Made by a program: the position numbers and the translations under genes
Notes under the pieces: model-generated
Databases searched by the model: none
What the model saw: only the letters and a program-made list of their open reading frames with translations
What the model was told of the DNA's origin: nothing
DNA from: an uncultured Alphaproteobacteria bacterium
GTDB taxonomy: Bacteria > Pseudomonadota > Alphaproteobacteria > RF32 > CAG-239
Direction of reading: 5' to 3'
Length of the DNA: 57,484 nt
NCBI GenBank assembly: GCA_944393725.1
Contig: CALYBC010000027.1
Span: forward strand, 1-57,484
In this document: piece after piece, positions 9,377 to 18,037 of the stretch
Layout: every line of letters starts with the position of its first letter
Numbering within the stretch: position 1 is the first letter of the stretch

Positions 9377-10523
9377 GGTCTATCTTATAGCCGGAGAACC
9401 GAGCGGCGACTTGTTGGGTTCGCGTTTGATGAGGGCTTTACGAGAAAAAACTTCTGCCAATGTAGAATTTTACGGTATAGGCGGCGATACCATGGAATCG
9501 GAAGGATTAAAGTCGCTTTTTGATATATCGGAATTGGCGGTTATGGGCATTGTTGAGGTTATTCCCAGTATTCCCAGAGTGCTGAGAAGGATAAGCCAGA
9601 CTGTTGCCGATATAAAGCTAAAACAACCGGATATTGTTGTAACTATTGATAGCTGGAGCTTTTGCAGCCGCATTCATAAAGCCTTGCGTAAAGAAAATTT
9701 ACCGATTAAGCAATTGCATTATGTTGCTCCGCAAGTTTGGGCATGGAAAAAAAGAAGAGCCAAGACCATGTATAAATATATAGATGAGCTTTTGACATTA
9801 CTGCCCAATGAGCCGCAATATTTTACCAAACATCATCTCAAAACCGTATTTGTAGGGCATCCGGTAATTGAGAGCGAAGCTTTGCATGCTGACGGTAAGG
9901 AATTTCGCAGGCAGTATGATATTCCCGATGAAAAGCAGATAATCTGTATTTTGCCGGGATCGCGTCATAATGAGGTGAGTAAATTATTGCCTGACTTTTT
10001 GCAATCGGCTCAAATGCTAACGGAGCTCAACCCGGATATATATTTTGCTTTGCCGACGGTTAAAACCGTAGCCAAAAGAGTAAAAAAAATGCTCAAAAAT
10101 ACCGATTTGCCGATAGTTGTTGTAAATAATGAAAGAGATCGTTACAACGCATTTCAAGCTTCCAGTGCGGCCATAGCGGCTTCCGGTACGGTTGCTTTGG
10201 AATTAGCCATGTGCAATGTTCCGCACATAATAGCTTATAAGGTATCGCCGCTTACCTATGTTTTGGCCAAACATTTGGTAAAGATAAAATATGTAAATCT
10301 CACCAATATAATGCTGAATCGCGGTGTGGTGCCGGAATTGTTGCAAGAGAATTGCACTCCGCAAAAAATTGTCAAAGAGATACTAGAGCTTTTAAAAAAC
10401 GGCGAAGCTTACGAAAAGCAGATGGAAGGTTTTCGCGAGGTCAAAGCATATTTAAGTTGCGGCAATCAAACCCCAAGTCAAAACGCTGCCGATGAAATTT
10501 TACGGCTTATCGGATGTTGCTGA
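9354..10523 (+). CDS. lpxB: Lipid-A-disaccharide synthase LpxB
   Basis: LpxB joins UDP-2,3-diacylglucosamine and lipid X to the tetraacyl disaccharide precursor of lipid A. The 389 residues show the GT19 signature from the start (VYLIAGEPSGDLLGSRLM) and later LHYVAPQVWAWKKRRAK, PGSRHNEV and SGTVALELAMCNVPHIIAYK. It overlaps lpxI at its 5' end by 23 bases and the comEC-like gene at its 3' end by 10 bases, so the three are one transcription unit. Its product acts at the inner membrane. Confidence 0.97.
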   Translation: MNTLKKIKVYLIAGEPSGDLLGSRLMRALREKTSANVEFYGIGGDTMESEGLKSLFDISELAVMGIVEVIPSIPRVLRRISQTVADIKLKQPDIVVTIDSWSFCSRIHKALRKENLPIKQLHYVAPQVWAWKKRRAKTMYKYIDELLTLLPNEPQYFTKHHLKTVFVGHPVIESEALHADGKEFRRQYDIPDEKQIICILPGSRHNEVSKLLPDFLQSAQMLTELNPDIYFALPTVKTVAKRVKKMLKNTDLPIVVVNNERDRYNAFQASSAAIAASGTVALELAMCNVPHIIAYKVSPLTYVLAKHLVKIKYVNLTNIMLNRGVVPELLQENCTPQKIVKEILELLKNGEAYEKQMEGFREVKAYLSCGNQTPSQNAADEILRLIGCC

Positions 10524-12460
10524 AGTATATAAAAGATAATTGGCAATTTGATGCCAAAAGAAGAGTTTTATGGCTTCCGGTTTTATTCGGAATAGAGATA
10601 GGTGTTTATTTTACTCTGCCGCAAGAACCGTCACCGTTTATTTTGCTTCCGTTTATTGTTATTTTGGGATTATCGGCGATATTTTTTCGCCATAGCAAAG
10701 CGATTAGCAAATTTATTCTTTGTTTGTTTTTTATCATATCAGGTTTTGCCGTAACGCAAATAAAAGCTTGGTCGCTTTATGTTCCGTGGCCTGATTTACC
10801 GAGCGAAACTTTTTACTTCCAAGGCAAGATAGTAGACATTGACACCAATTATCAGGGAAGGCGGCGGTTTATCCTAAGCGATTTGCAAGACTTTGACGGT
10901 AAAGTTTATCAAGGCCGATACCGCATAACCCAACGCAGTAAAAAAGGCGAAGCCAAAATCGGTGATTGCGTTGAGATGATAGGCAAAATTTCTCCTTTAT
11001 CAACTGAGGTAGTGGTCGGAGGTTATCAGTTTGACCGCAAGAGTTATTTTGCCGGTTTGAGAGGTTCGGGATTTGCCCAAAGTCGTTGGTTTAATATACC
11101 TTGTGCCGACGGAGTGGAGAGCGGTGGTGGTTTTGCCGGCTTTGTTTATGACTTGCGGCAGAAAATAGTAAAAAGAATATCTTCGGTTTTACCTCCTGAC
11201 GAGGCCGCGGTGACTGCGGCTATTATTGCCGGAGAGCGAGGACTTATAAGCCAAAAATTAAATGAGCAATACCGCAATTCGGGCTTAGCTCATTTTCTGT
11301 CAATATCTGGTCTTCATATGAGTATGTTGGCCGGATTGATGTTTTTCTTGATAAGATTTTTGCTGGCAATGTTTCCGTTGTTGGCCATGAAATTTGATAC
11401 CAAGAAAATATCGGCGGTTTTTGCGATTTTAATCAGCCTGGTTTATTTGTTTATCTCCGGTATGGCTGTTCCGGCCCAAAGAGCGTTTATTATGACATTT
11501 GTAGTGTTGTTGGGAGTTTTGGTAGACAGAAGAGCTATTTCAATGCATACGATTTGTTTGGCGGCATTTATCGTTTTGTTCTTATCGCCCGAGGTGCTGG
11601 TTTCTGCCAGCTTTCAGATGTCCTTTGCCGCAGTTTTGGGCTTGATAGCTTTTTATGAAAAGACCGAAAGACAAATCAGAAAGTTTATTAATGTCGAAGA
11701 TATGAGCAAATGGTTAAGAATTGTACTATTGTATGTTATAGGTGTTGTGGTTTCAGACTTCATAGCCTCGGTAATGACCTTGCCGTTTGCAATATATCAT
11801 TTTAATATGGTGTCAATATACACTACCATCGGCAACTTCTTAGCCGGCCCGATAATCGGTTTGATTATCATGCCGTTTGTGTTGCTGAGTTTGTTGTTAA
11901 TGCCGTTTGGTATGGACTGGTTGTTTTTAAAAGTTGTCGGCTACGGAATAGGGCTGGTTAACTCAATTACGGCATGGGTATCATCTTTTCCCTATTCCGA
12001 TTGGCAAGTTCCGTCCATGTCGCATTTAGGTTTACTTTTGATAGTTTTTGGTGGTTTGTGGTTGATGTTGTGGCAGGCAAATTGGCGAAGACTGGGGTGG
12101 ATTGGCATAATTTTAGGCTGTTTGAATATCTTCGTGCAAAACACGCCCGATATATTGGTCGGCAGTGATTTAAGGGCGATAGCATTTAAGAATAAAGAAG
12201 GAGAGTTAGAGCTTGTCTCATCACGCGGAGCCAGATTTATTAAAAATGTATGGCAAAACAAATACAAGTTTTCTAAAACAAAGACCAAATTGAAATTTCA
12301 TCCCGAGGCAAGAGTCAAAGGAGATGAAATAACGATTTACGGTCAAACATATAATGTAAAAGAAAATTTAGGCATGAGCATATATTTGCACGATAATCAA
12401 ATCAGCACGGTAAAGACGATTCGCAATGATATAGGCGAAAGGTTGTGGAACAAAAATTAA
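10514..12460 (+). CDS. ComEC/Rec2-family membrane protein
   Basis: A polytopic inner-membrane protein of 648 residues. The order fits alphaproteobacterial ComEC: short N-terminal membrane segments, a soluble DUF4131-type beta domain (FYFQGKIVDIDTNYQGRRRF), then the Competence domain with GERGLISQKLNEQYRNSGLAHFLSISGLHM and many helices. The metallo-beta-lactamase domain of long ComEC proteins is absent; only about 100 residues without an HxHxDH motif follow. In transformable bacteria ComEC forms the DNA uptake channel; no other competence genes are visible here. It overlaps lpxB by 10 bases and the convergent HxlR gene by 4. Confidence 0.87.
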   Translation: MLLKYIKDNWQFDAKRRVLWLPVLFGIEIGVYFTLPQEPSPFILLPFIVILGLSAIFFRHSKAISKFILCLFFIISGFAVTQIKAWSLYVPWPDLPSETFYFQGKIVDIDTNYQGRRRFILSDLQDFDGKVYQGRYRITQRSKKGEAKIGDCVEMIGKISPLSTEVVVGGYQFDRKSYFAGLRGSGFAQSRWFNIPCADGVESGGGFAGFVYDLRQKIVKRISSVLPPDEAAVTAAIIAGERGLISQKLNEQYRNSGLAHFLSISGLHMSMLAGLMFFLIRFLLAMFPLLAMKFDTKKISAVFAILISLVYLFISGMAVPAQRAFIMTFVVLLGVLVDRRAISMHTICLAAFIVLFLSPEVLVSASFQMSFAAVLGLIAFYEKTERQIRKFINVEDMSKWLRIVLLYVIGVVVSDFIASVMTLPFAIYHFNMVSIYTTIGNFLAGPIIGLIIMPFVLLSLLLMPFGMDWLFLKVVGYGIGLVNSITAWVSSFPYSDWQVPSMSHLGLLLIVFGGLWLMLWQANWRRLGWIGIILGCLNIFVQNTPDILVGSDLRAIAFKNKEGELELVSSRGARFIKNVWQNKYKFSKTKTKLKFHPEARVKGDEITIYGQTYNVKENLGMSIYLHDNQISTVKTIRNDIGERLWNKN

Positions 12461-12798
12461 GCAAGGTTTTCAATACCGAGCAACATATTTTCGCGATATT
12501 CGGCCCCCCAAGCCACCATAGATTCAATAACCGGCTTTAGGGCATATCCGACGGCAGTTAAGGTATATTCAACTCTGGGTGGAATTTGAGCATAAACTTC
12601 TCTGATGACCAATCCTTTTTCTTCCAGAGCTCGCAAGTTTGAAGTCAGGACTTTTTGAGTAATGTCGCCGAGTGATTTTTTCAATTCACCAAATCTTTTG
12701 GTTCCATCCATCAAAGTTTGAATAATTTGCATTTTCCAACGGTCACCGATAATTTTCACCGTCATCTCGGCCAGATACTTTTGCACATCATCAATCAT
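12457..12798 (-). CDS. HxlR-family transcriptional regulator
   Basis: A 113-residue winged-helix protein of the HxlR type, with VKIIGDRWKMQIIQTLMDGTKRFGELKKSLGDITQKVLTSNLRALEEKGLVIREVYAQIPPRVEYTLT-like order of helix, recognition helix and wing (residues about 13-80). HxlR proteins act as dimers at short palindromes and often respond to redox or electrophile stress. Unlike most, no cysteine is seen near the N-terminus. It is divergent from the FadL-like porin gene, and a perfect 7-base inverted repeat lies between them at 12855-12870, a candidate operator. Confidence 0.88.
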   Translation of the reverse strand: MIDDVQKYLAEMTVKIIGDRWKMQIIQTLMDGTKRFGELKKSLGDITQKVLTSNLRALEEKGLVIREVYAQIPPRVEYTLTAVGYALKPVIESMVAWGAEYRENMLLGIENLA

Positions 12799-12854
12799 AA
12801 ATTTAACCTTCCAAACTCGAGCAAAACCGCTAATTGTTTCTTTAAGGAAACTAT

Positions 12855-12870
12855 AGCACTTTCAAGTGCT
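12855..12870. promoter_or_regulatory. Palindromic candidate operator between hxlR-type and fadL-type genes
   Basis: AGCACTT-TC-AAGTGCT is a perfect inverted repeat with a 2-base centre, 57 bases upstream of the regulator and 78 bases upstream of the porin gene. Its position suggests binding by the HxlR protein; this is inference. Confidence 0.45.
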
Positions 12871-12947
12871 TACTTTATTTTATAACAGAAAGCGTTTATA
12901 AAAATCAACATAAAATAAAAAATAACACTTAATTTATGGGATAAAAG

Positions 12948-14141
12948 ATGACAAAGAAGATTATTATGGCCGGATTTACGGCGGCACTTATGTATTCTGT
13001 ATCGGCTCAAGCTGCCGGTTATCAGTTAAACGAATATTCCACGACCGGTTTGGGCAGATCATTTGCCGGAGCCGGTATTATGGGGGATGATTACTCGGCT
13101 TTGGCATATAATCCGGCCGGTATGACCTTAGTTAAGAGGTCTGGCTTACAAGGCAGTTTTACCGAAGCGGAAATGGCCTCTACGGTTAAAAGTCCTGCCA
13201 ATGAAGAAACCAAGATGCATTATGGTGTTGCATTACCTTCGGCATTTGGTCAGTGGAATGTGAATGATAGGTTGTTTTTGGGGGCGGGATTTTATGTTCC
13301 TTATGGTTTGTCGACCCAGCATAAATCCGGAAGTTTTGTTTCCGGCGAAGCGCGTAAATCTGAATTAGAGGTTATGGACACGGCATTTGCTGCAGCCTAT
13401 AAGGTAACTGACAAATTATCATTGGGTGCGACGGCAATATTGCGTTATATCCATGGCAATATGACCAGCAATTTAGCCCCCTATACCGGGGCCTATGGCG
13501 ATGCCAATTATGATTTGGACGGTTGGACCGGTAGCGGTATCATCGGTGCAATGTACGAATTTACGCCCGATACTCGTTTAGGCATCAGCTACAAATTCAG
13601 AAGCATTCAAAAAGTAAAGGGTGATTTTACCGTCAATAGTCCTTTAGGGATGATGGTCTTTGACGATGGCGAAGCCTCTCCTGATTTACCGGCCAGCATT
13701 TTGGTTTCCGGATATCACAAACTAAATGACAAAATAGGTCTATCGACCTCGGTTCGCTGGACGGAGTGGAGCAAGTCTTTTCCGGAATTTGTAATGACAT
13801 CAGAGCAAGCTGGTAACAAGGTTATCCACCCGTATGATTGGCGTGATTCTTGGACCATATCATTAGGCGCGGACTATTATATTAATGACAACTGGACCTG
13901 GCGTATCGGAACGGCCTATGACCAATCGCCGGCCGATGACCCGAGCAACCGTTCTAATAGAATTCCCGATGCCGATCGTATCTGGTTATCTACCGGATTG
14001 TCATATGTTACAGATAACTGGCAAGTTGATTTTGGTATAGCTCATTTGTTTATGAAAAAAGCCGACATCGAAATCGGAGTTCCGGCCGAATATTCAAGCT
14101 ATTCCAATATGTACAGCCTGAGTCTGCAATACAAATTTTAG
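12948..14141 (+). CDS. OmpP1/FadL-family outer-membrane porin
   Basis: A 397-residue outer-membrane beta-barrel protein of the FadL/OmpP1/TodX family, which imports long-chain fatty acids or other hydrophobic compounds. A signal peptide is clear (MTKKIIMAGFTAALMYSVSAQA, cut before AGYQL). The mature N-terminus YQLNEYSTTGLGRSFAGAG and AYNPAGMTLVKR are the family's plug signature. Alternating aromatic strands run to a terminal phenylalanine (YSLSLQYKF), as expected for Bam insertion. GGGATAAAAG precedes the ATG. It is monocistronic, ends at a hairpin, and is divergent from an HxlR regulator that may control it. Confidence 0.93.
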   Translation: MTKKIIMAGFTAALMYSVSAQAAGYQLNEYSTTGLGRSFAGAGIMGDDYSALAYNPAGMTLVKRSGLQGSFTEAEMASTVKSPANEETKMHYGVALPSAFGQWNVNDRLFLGAGFYVPYGLSTQHKSGSFVSGEARKSELEVMDTAFAAAYKVTDKLSLGATAILRYIHGNMTSNLAPYTGAYGDANYDLDGWTGSGIIGAMYEFTPDTRLGISYKFRSIQKVKGDFTVNSPLGMMVFDDGEASPDLPASILVSGYHKLNDKIGLSTSVRWTEWSKSFPEFVMTSEQAGNKVIHPYDWRDSWTISLGADYYINDNWTWRIGTAYDQSPADDPSNRSNRIPDADRIWLSTGLSYVTDNWQVDFGIAHLFMKKADIEIGVPAEYSSYSNMYSLSLQYKF

Positions 14142-14180
14142 GGCGTAAGTCCTGTATTATTATAAAACACACAACACACT

Positions 14181-14213
14181 AAAATACCCGCTTGATTAAA
14201 GAGCGGGTATTTT
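14181..14213 (+). terminator. Terminator after fadL-type gene
   Basis: AAAATACCCGCT (14181-14192) pairs with AGCGGGTATTTT (14202-14213). The arms are perfect and end in T. Confidence 0.85.
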
Positions 14214-14325
14214 GTTAATTTTGGTTGATTTTAAGGGAGTTATGATATAAAGTCCCAAAAGATTGTCTGCCGATTCTGTTAGGCAGATGGTTTTGTTTGT
14301 GTGGACTAAATTCAGAGGGATTGAT

Positions 14326-15480
14326 ATGTTAAAAAATGAAACTGCCCAACCGGTCGTGTTACAGGTTTTGCCGGAATTGAATCACGGCGGAGTAGAAGTC
14401 GGAGCAGTGGAAATTGCATCAGGGCTGCAAGCCGCCGGAATTAAAAATTTTGTTGCTTCTGCTGGCGGCAGAATGGAATATGACTTGCAAAAACTTAAGG
14501 TAAAACATTTCATCTTACCGCTAAAGACTAAAAATCCCATAAAAATGTATCTGAATTCTCTAAAGCTTGCTAAGATAATTAAAGATAACGGGGTTAACAT
14601 AGTTCATGCCCGTTCCAGAGCTCCGGCCTGGAGTGCATACTGGGCAGCCAAAAGAGCCGGAGTTACATTTCTGACGACATTTCACGGAACCTATGGCTTG
14701 GGTCCGTTTGGTATTAAAAAGATTTATAATCGGGTTATGACCTATGGTAAATTGATTATTGCCGTATCAAATCATATTAAATTACACATCATAGAAAATT
14801 ATAAAGTGGATGCTGCTAAAATTCGCACTATTTTTCGTTGTGTTAATCTTGATAACTTTAGTCCCGAAAATGTGACTCAGGAAAGAATTATAACGGCCAT
14901 ACAAGATAACCATCTTCCCGAAGATAAACCGATTATTACATTGGTCGGCAGAATTACCGGTTGGAAGGGGCAGGACCTGCTGATTGAAGCCCTGGCAAAA
15001 GTAAAAAGTAAAGATTTTTATTGCCTGATTGTCGGTTCCGACCAAGGTCGTACGGCATTTAGCAATAAGTTGCGAAGCCGGGTCAGAAAATTAGGCTTAG
15101 ACGGAAAGGTACAGTTTATTGACCACAGTTTTGACATCCCGGCGATTTTAATGTTGTCTGATATAGTACTTTCAACGGCGACCAAGCCGGAAGCCTTTGG
15201 TCGCACAACGATAGAAGGTCAGGCGATGGGTAAAATCGTTTTGGCTTCAAACATCGGCGGTTCGCTTGATAATATGATTGACGGTGTTACCGGAAAGCTG
15301 TTTCAAAGCGGTGATGCACAATCATTGGCCGACGCCATAGACTGGGCGTTAAATTTGCCGACTAAAGAAAAGAAAAAAATATCTCAGGCGGCAATAAAAA
15401 ATGTAAAAGATAATTTTACAAAACAAATAATGTGTGATAAAACCATAGCGGTTTATAAAGAACTGATGGAAAACAAATAG
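14326..15480 (+). CDS. Glycosyltransferase family 4 protein
   Basis: A 384-residue GT-B enzyme. The N-terminal domain holds VLPELNHGGVEVGAVEIASGL and INIVHARSRAPAWSAYWAAKRAG; the C-terminal domain has TLVGRITGWKGQDLLIEALAKVK and the nucleotide-sugar site SDIVLSTATKPEAFGRTTIEGQAMGK (EAFGRTTIE is the E-X7-E region). Such enzymes build LPS or other surface glycans; the acceptor cannot be told. ATG 14326 is chosen because AGAGGGA lies 5 bases upstream; an in-frame upstream extension to 14263 lacks homology. thrS follows after 16 bases, so the two may be co-transcribed. Confidence 0.9.
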   Translation: MLKNETAQPVVLQVLPELNHGGVEVGAVEIASGLQAAGIKNFVASAGGRMEYDLQKLKVKHFILPLKTKNPIKMYLNSLKLAKIIKDNGVNIVHARSRAPAWSAYWAAKRAGVTFLTTFHGTYGLGPFGIKKIYNRVMTYGKLIIAVSNHIKLHIIENYKVDAAKIRTIFRCVNLDNFSPENVTQERIITAIQDNHLPEDKPIITLVGRITGWKGQDLLIEALAKVKSKDFYCLIVGSDQGRTAFSNKLRSRVRKLGLDGKVQFIDHSFDIPAILMLSDIVLSTATKPEAFGRTTIEGQAMGKIVLASNIGGSLDNMIDGVTGKLFQSGDAQSLADAIDWALNLPTKEKKKISQAAIKNVKDNFTKQIMCDKTIAVYKELMENK

Positions 15481-15496
15481 AAAGGAATATTTAATT

Positions 15497-17422
15497 ATGG
15501 TTGCGATTAAATTGCCGGACGGCAGTGTAATGGAAATGGCAGGCGAGGTCAATGGTTTTGACATTGCCGGTAAAATCAGTGCAGGCTTATTAAAAGCTGC
15601 TTTAGCAATTAAAGTTAACGGAAAGACACAAGATTTAAGCACCCCCATCACTACCGACGCAACCGTGACCATCATCACCGCTAAAGATGCCGAAGGCTTA
15701 AATATCTTGCGTCACTCATGTTCGCATGTGATGGCTCAAGCTGTTAAAGAATTGTGGCCGAATGTACAAGTTACCATAGGACCGGCCATTGAAAACGGAT
15801 TTTATTACGACTTTGCTCGCAAAGAACCATTTACAACCGAAGACTTTGAAAAAATTGAAGCCAAAATGCACGAGATTGTAAAACGCGATGAAAAGCTTGA
15901 ACGCAAAGTTTTGCCGCGGGATGAGGCCATTAAATTTTTCAAGGATATGGGCGAACATTATAAGGCTGAAATTATTGAAGATTTGCCGGAAGATGAAGTA
16001 ATTTCGCTTTATACTCAAGGTTCATTCACCGATTTGTGCCGCGGCCCTCACGTTCCCTCAACCGGCAAAATAGGAGATGCTTTCAAATTGATGAAGGTTG
16101 CCGGAGCCTATTGGCGCGGTGATTCATCAAAAGAAATGTTGCAAAGAATTTATGCTACCGCTTGGGCTGACAAAAAAGATTTAAAAGCCTATTTGGAAAT
16201 GTTGGAAGAAGCCGCCAAACGCGATCACCGCAAGCTCGGTAAGGAGATGGATTTATTCCATTTTGAGCCGGAATATGCCCCCGGTGCAGTATTCTGGCAC
16301 GATAAAGGTTACAAAGTATATCGTAAGTTGATTGAATATATGCGTAATCGTCAAGAGCATAACGGCTATATTGAGATATCAACACCCCGAGTAATGGATA
16401 GATGTTTGTGGGAAACATCAGGTCACTGGGAAAAATACGGAGCTCACAACTACTCCGGTCAAACCGAAGATAAAAAATGGTTCTGCATCAAACCGATGAA
16501 TTGTCCTGGTGGTTTATTGGTGTATAAACAAGGTATAAAATCATATCGCGATTTGCCGTTACGCATGGCCGAGTTCGGTAAGGTCAACCGTTATGAGGCC
16601 TCTGGTTCGCTGATGGGATTGATGCGAGTACGCGAGTTTACTCAAGATGATGCGCATATTTTCTGCACACCGGAGCAGATGGAAGAGGAATGTATTACGA
16701 CTTTGAAGCTGATTTTGGATATATACAAAGACTTTGGTTTTGAAGATGTAAAAATTTATCTGTCAACCCGTCCGGAAAAGAGAATTGGTTCCGATGAAAT
16801 ATGGGATTTGTGCGAAAAGGCTCTGGCCAACGCATTGAGCTCACATGGTTATGCTTTCGAGATAAATGAAGGCGAGGGCGCTTTCTATGGTCCTAAATTA
16901 GAGTTTATTTTGCGTGATGCCATTGGTCGTGAATGGCAATGCGGCACCATTCAGGTTGACATGAATCTGCCGCAAAGATTCGACATCAGCTATATCGGTG
17001 AAGACGGAGAAAAGCATCAGCCGGTAATGTTGCACCGAGCTTTGTTCGGTTCAATAGAAAGATTCTTAGGGATTTTGATAGAAAACCATGCCGGCAGATT
17101 GCCTTTGTGGTTGTCTCCGGAGCAAGTTGTAGTTTGCCCGATTGTCAGCGAGTTTGACGGCTATGCCGAAGAAGTTGCTGCAGCGTTAAGAAAGGCCGGA
17201 TTATCCGCCAAGACGGATTTACGCAATGAAAAGATAAACTACAAGATAAGAGAGCATTCGGTAGCCAAAATACCGGTAATTGCGGTTGTTGGCGGCAAAG
17301 AAAAAGAAAATCGCACTGTAACGATTCGCCGTCTTGGCTCTGATAAACAAGAGGTTATGGCACTTGATGATTTAATCAAGATGTTGGTAGCCGAAGCCAA
17401 GATGCCGCATGCCGATGAATAA
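15497..17422 (+). CDS. thrS: Threonine-tRNA ligase
   Basis: ThrRS charges tRNA(Thr) with threonine. The 641-residue length is standard. Order: TGS domain (residues 1-60), editing domain (HSCSHVMAQAVKELWP onward), class II catalytic core and the C-terminal anticodon-binding domain (EQVVVCPIVSEFDGYAEEV to the end). Zinc ligands are visible in KPMNCPGG (Cys), QDDAHIFC (His) and PVMLHRALFGSIERF (His). Motif 2 is YEASGSLMGLMRVREFTQDD. The usual NCPGH is NCPGG here, a small variation next to the zinc cysteine. AAAGGAAT precedes the ATG; a hairpin terminator follows directly. Confidence 0.97.
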   Translation: MVAIKLPDGSVMEMAGEVNGFDIAGKISAGLLKAALAIKVNGKTQDLSTPITTDATVTIITAKDAEGLNILRHSCSHVMAQAVKELWPNVQVTIGPAIENGFYYDFARKEPFTTEDFEKIEAKMHEIVKRDEKLERKVLPRDEAIKFFKDMGEHYKAEIIEDLPEDEVISLYTQGSFTDLCRGPHVPSTGKIGDAFKLMKVAGAYWRGDSSKEMLQRIYATAWADKKDLKAYLEMLEEAAKRDHRKLGKEMDLFHFEPEYAPGAVFWHDKGYKVYRKLIEYMRNRQEHNGYIEISTPRVMDRCLWETSGHWEKYGAHNYSGQTEDKKWFCIKPMNCPGGLLVYKQGIKSYRDLPLRMAEFGKVNRYEASGSLMGLMRVREFTQDDAHIFCTPEQMEEECITTLKLILDIYKDFGFEDVKIYLSTRPEKRIGSDEIWDLCEKALANALSSHGYAFEINEGEGAFYGPKLEFILRDAIGREWQCGTIQVDMNLPQRFDISYIGEDGEKHQPVMLHRALFGSIERFLGILIENHAGRLPLWLSPEQVVVCPIVSEFDGYAEEVAAALRKAGLSAKTDLRNEKINYKIREHSVAKIPVIAVVGGKEKENRTVTIRRLGSDKQEVMALDDLIKMLVAEAKMPHADE

Positions 17423-17426
17423 AACT

Positions 17427-17459
17427 AAAAAAAGGAGTGAGCAATCACTCCTTTTTTTT
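17427..17459 (+). terminator. Terminator after thrS
   Basis: An A run plus GGAGTGA (17434-17440), a GCAA tetraloop, TCACTCC and eight T. The arms are perfect. Confidence 0.92.
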
Positions 17460-17548
17460 GTGTGAAATGCCTCATATTGCAGTTTTGTGTTTTCCACGCC
17501 CAATAACTACCCGCTACTTAAGAATGCTTCTGATGGTTCAAAAAACAC

Positions 17549-17577
17549 TTGCCAAAGGGATTAATTTGTCATAGTTT
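17549..17577 (+). promoter_or_regulatory. Candidate promoter of the structured leader RNA
   Basis: TTGCCA (17549-17554) and TAGTTT (17572-17577) are 17 bases apart; the -10 element is poor. The start of transcription would fall just before the first pairing arm at 17589. The rest of 17461-17548 shows no gene and no further signal. Confidence 0.35.
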
Positions 17578-17588
17578 GAATCTTGCCC

Positions 17589-17744
17589 AAGGCGGGTTGC
17601 CTCGGGTGGTGTCTAGAAAACATCTCAACGATGGTACTCCTCAAGGGGAGTAGGCGAAATAAGCGTGCTTAGCACGACGAATAAGCCTGACTGTATCGTT
17701 GCAGTTTTCTAGCTCCCCGCCTTTTTACAAGGCGGTTTTGTTTT
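17589..17744 (+). promoter_or_regulatory. Structured leader RNA with terminator/antiterminator, candidate orphan riboswitch
   Basis: The closing stem is AAGGCGGG (17589-17596) with CCCGCCTT (17716-17723). Inside lie CTAGAAAAC (17613-17621) with GTTTTCTAG (17704-17712), and CAACGAT (17626-17632) with ATCGTTG (17695-17701). The junction holds a hairpin ACTCC/GGAGT (17636-17651), and AGGC/GCCT (17652-17688) enclosing CGTGC/GCACG (17664-17676). The 3' arm of the closing stem can instead pair with AAGGCGG (17729-17735), giving a terminator with TTTTGTTTT. The HTH gene starts 30 bases later with its Shine-Dalgarno in between, leaving no room for a separate promoter. It matches no riboswitch class that I recognise; an independent small RNA is the other reading. 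Confidence 0.6.
17717..17744 (+). terminator. Conditional terminator of the leader RNA
   Basis: CCGCCTT (17717-17723), loop TTTAC, AAGGCGG (17729-17735) and TTTTGTTTT. Its 5' arm is shared with the closing stem of the leader RNA, so the two folds exclude each other. Confidence 0.7.
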
Positions 17745-17774
17745 AGCTAAAAAACAATTAAGGAGTTAAAAACA

Positions 17775-18002
17775 ATGCATAAAACCTTTCGTCGCGAAGT
17801 TCTGCAAAATATTGCCGCCGAATTGCAAAATCTAAGAATTCAAAGCGGTTTATCTTTATCCGATGTCGCAATGATGACAAACCTGTCAATGGAAGTAATA
17901 ACGGCCATTGAAAAAGGGCGTGATATTTCTTATGAAAAATATCGTTGCTTATTGCGTTTTTTTGATAAAAAAATAGAAGTCAAAATTACTGATTGGTCTT
18001 AA
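17775..18002 (+). CDS. Small XRE-type HTH protein
   Basis: A 75-residue protein that is nearly all one helix-turn-helix domain: LQNLRIQSGLSLSDVAMMTNLSMEVITAIEKGRDISYEKYRCLLRFF (about residues 17-65) with the pattern of Cro/C1-type repressors. No effector domain is present. AAGGAG lies 11 bases before the ATG. It stands alone between the structured leader and a bidirectional terminator. The leader suggests control by transcription termination, unusual for so small a regulator. Its targets are unknown. Confidence 0.8.
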   Translation: MHKTFRREVLQNIAAELQNLRIQSGLSLSDVAMMTNLSMEVITAIEKGRDISYEKYRCLLRFFDKKIEVKITDWS

Positions 18003-18004
18003 AA

Positions 18005-18031
18005 AAAAGAGAGCCGATAAGGCTCTCTTTT
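18005..18031. terminator. Bidirectional terminator between HTH gene and mlaC
   Basis: AAAAGAGAGCC (18005-18015) pairs with GGCTCTCTTTT (18021-18031), with A and T runs on either side. It serves both convergent genes. Confidence 0.88.
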
Positions 18032-18037
18032 TTATTG

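Noticed and set aside
17589..17744. 6S RNA, SRP RNA or tmRNA
   Set aside because: No long duplex with central bubble, no GGAA-type SRP tip and no tag or tRNA-like part; only structure of unknown class.
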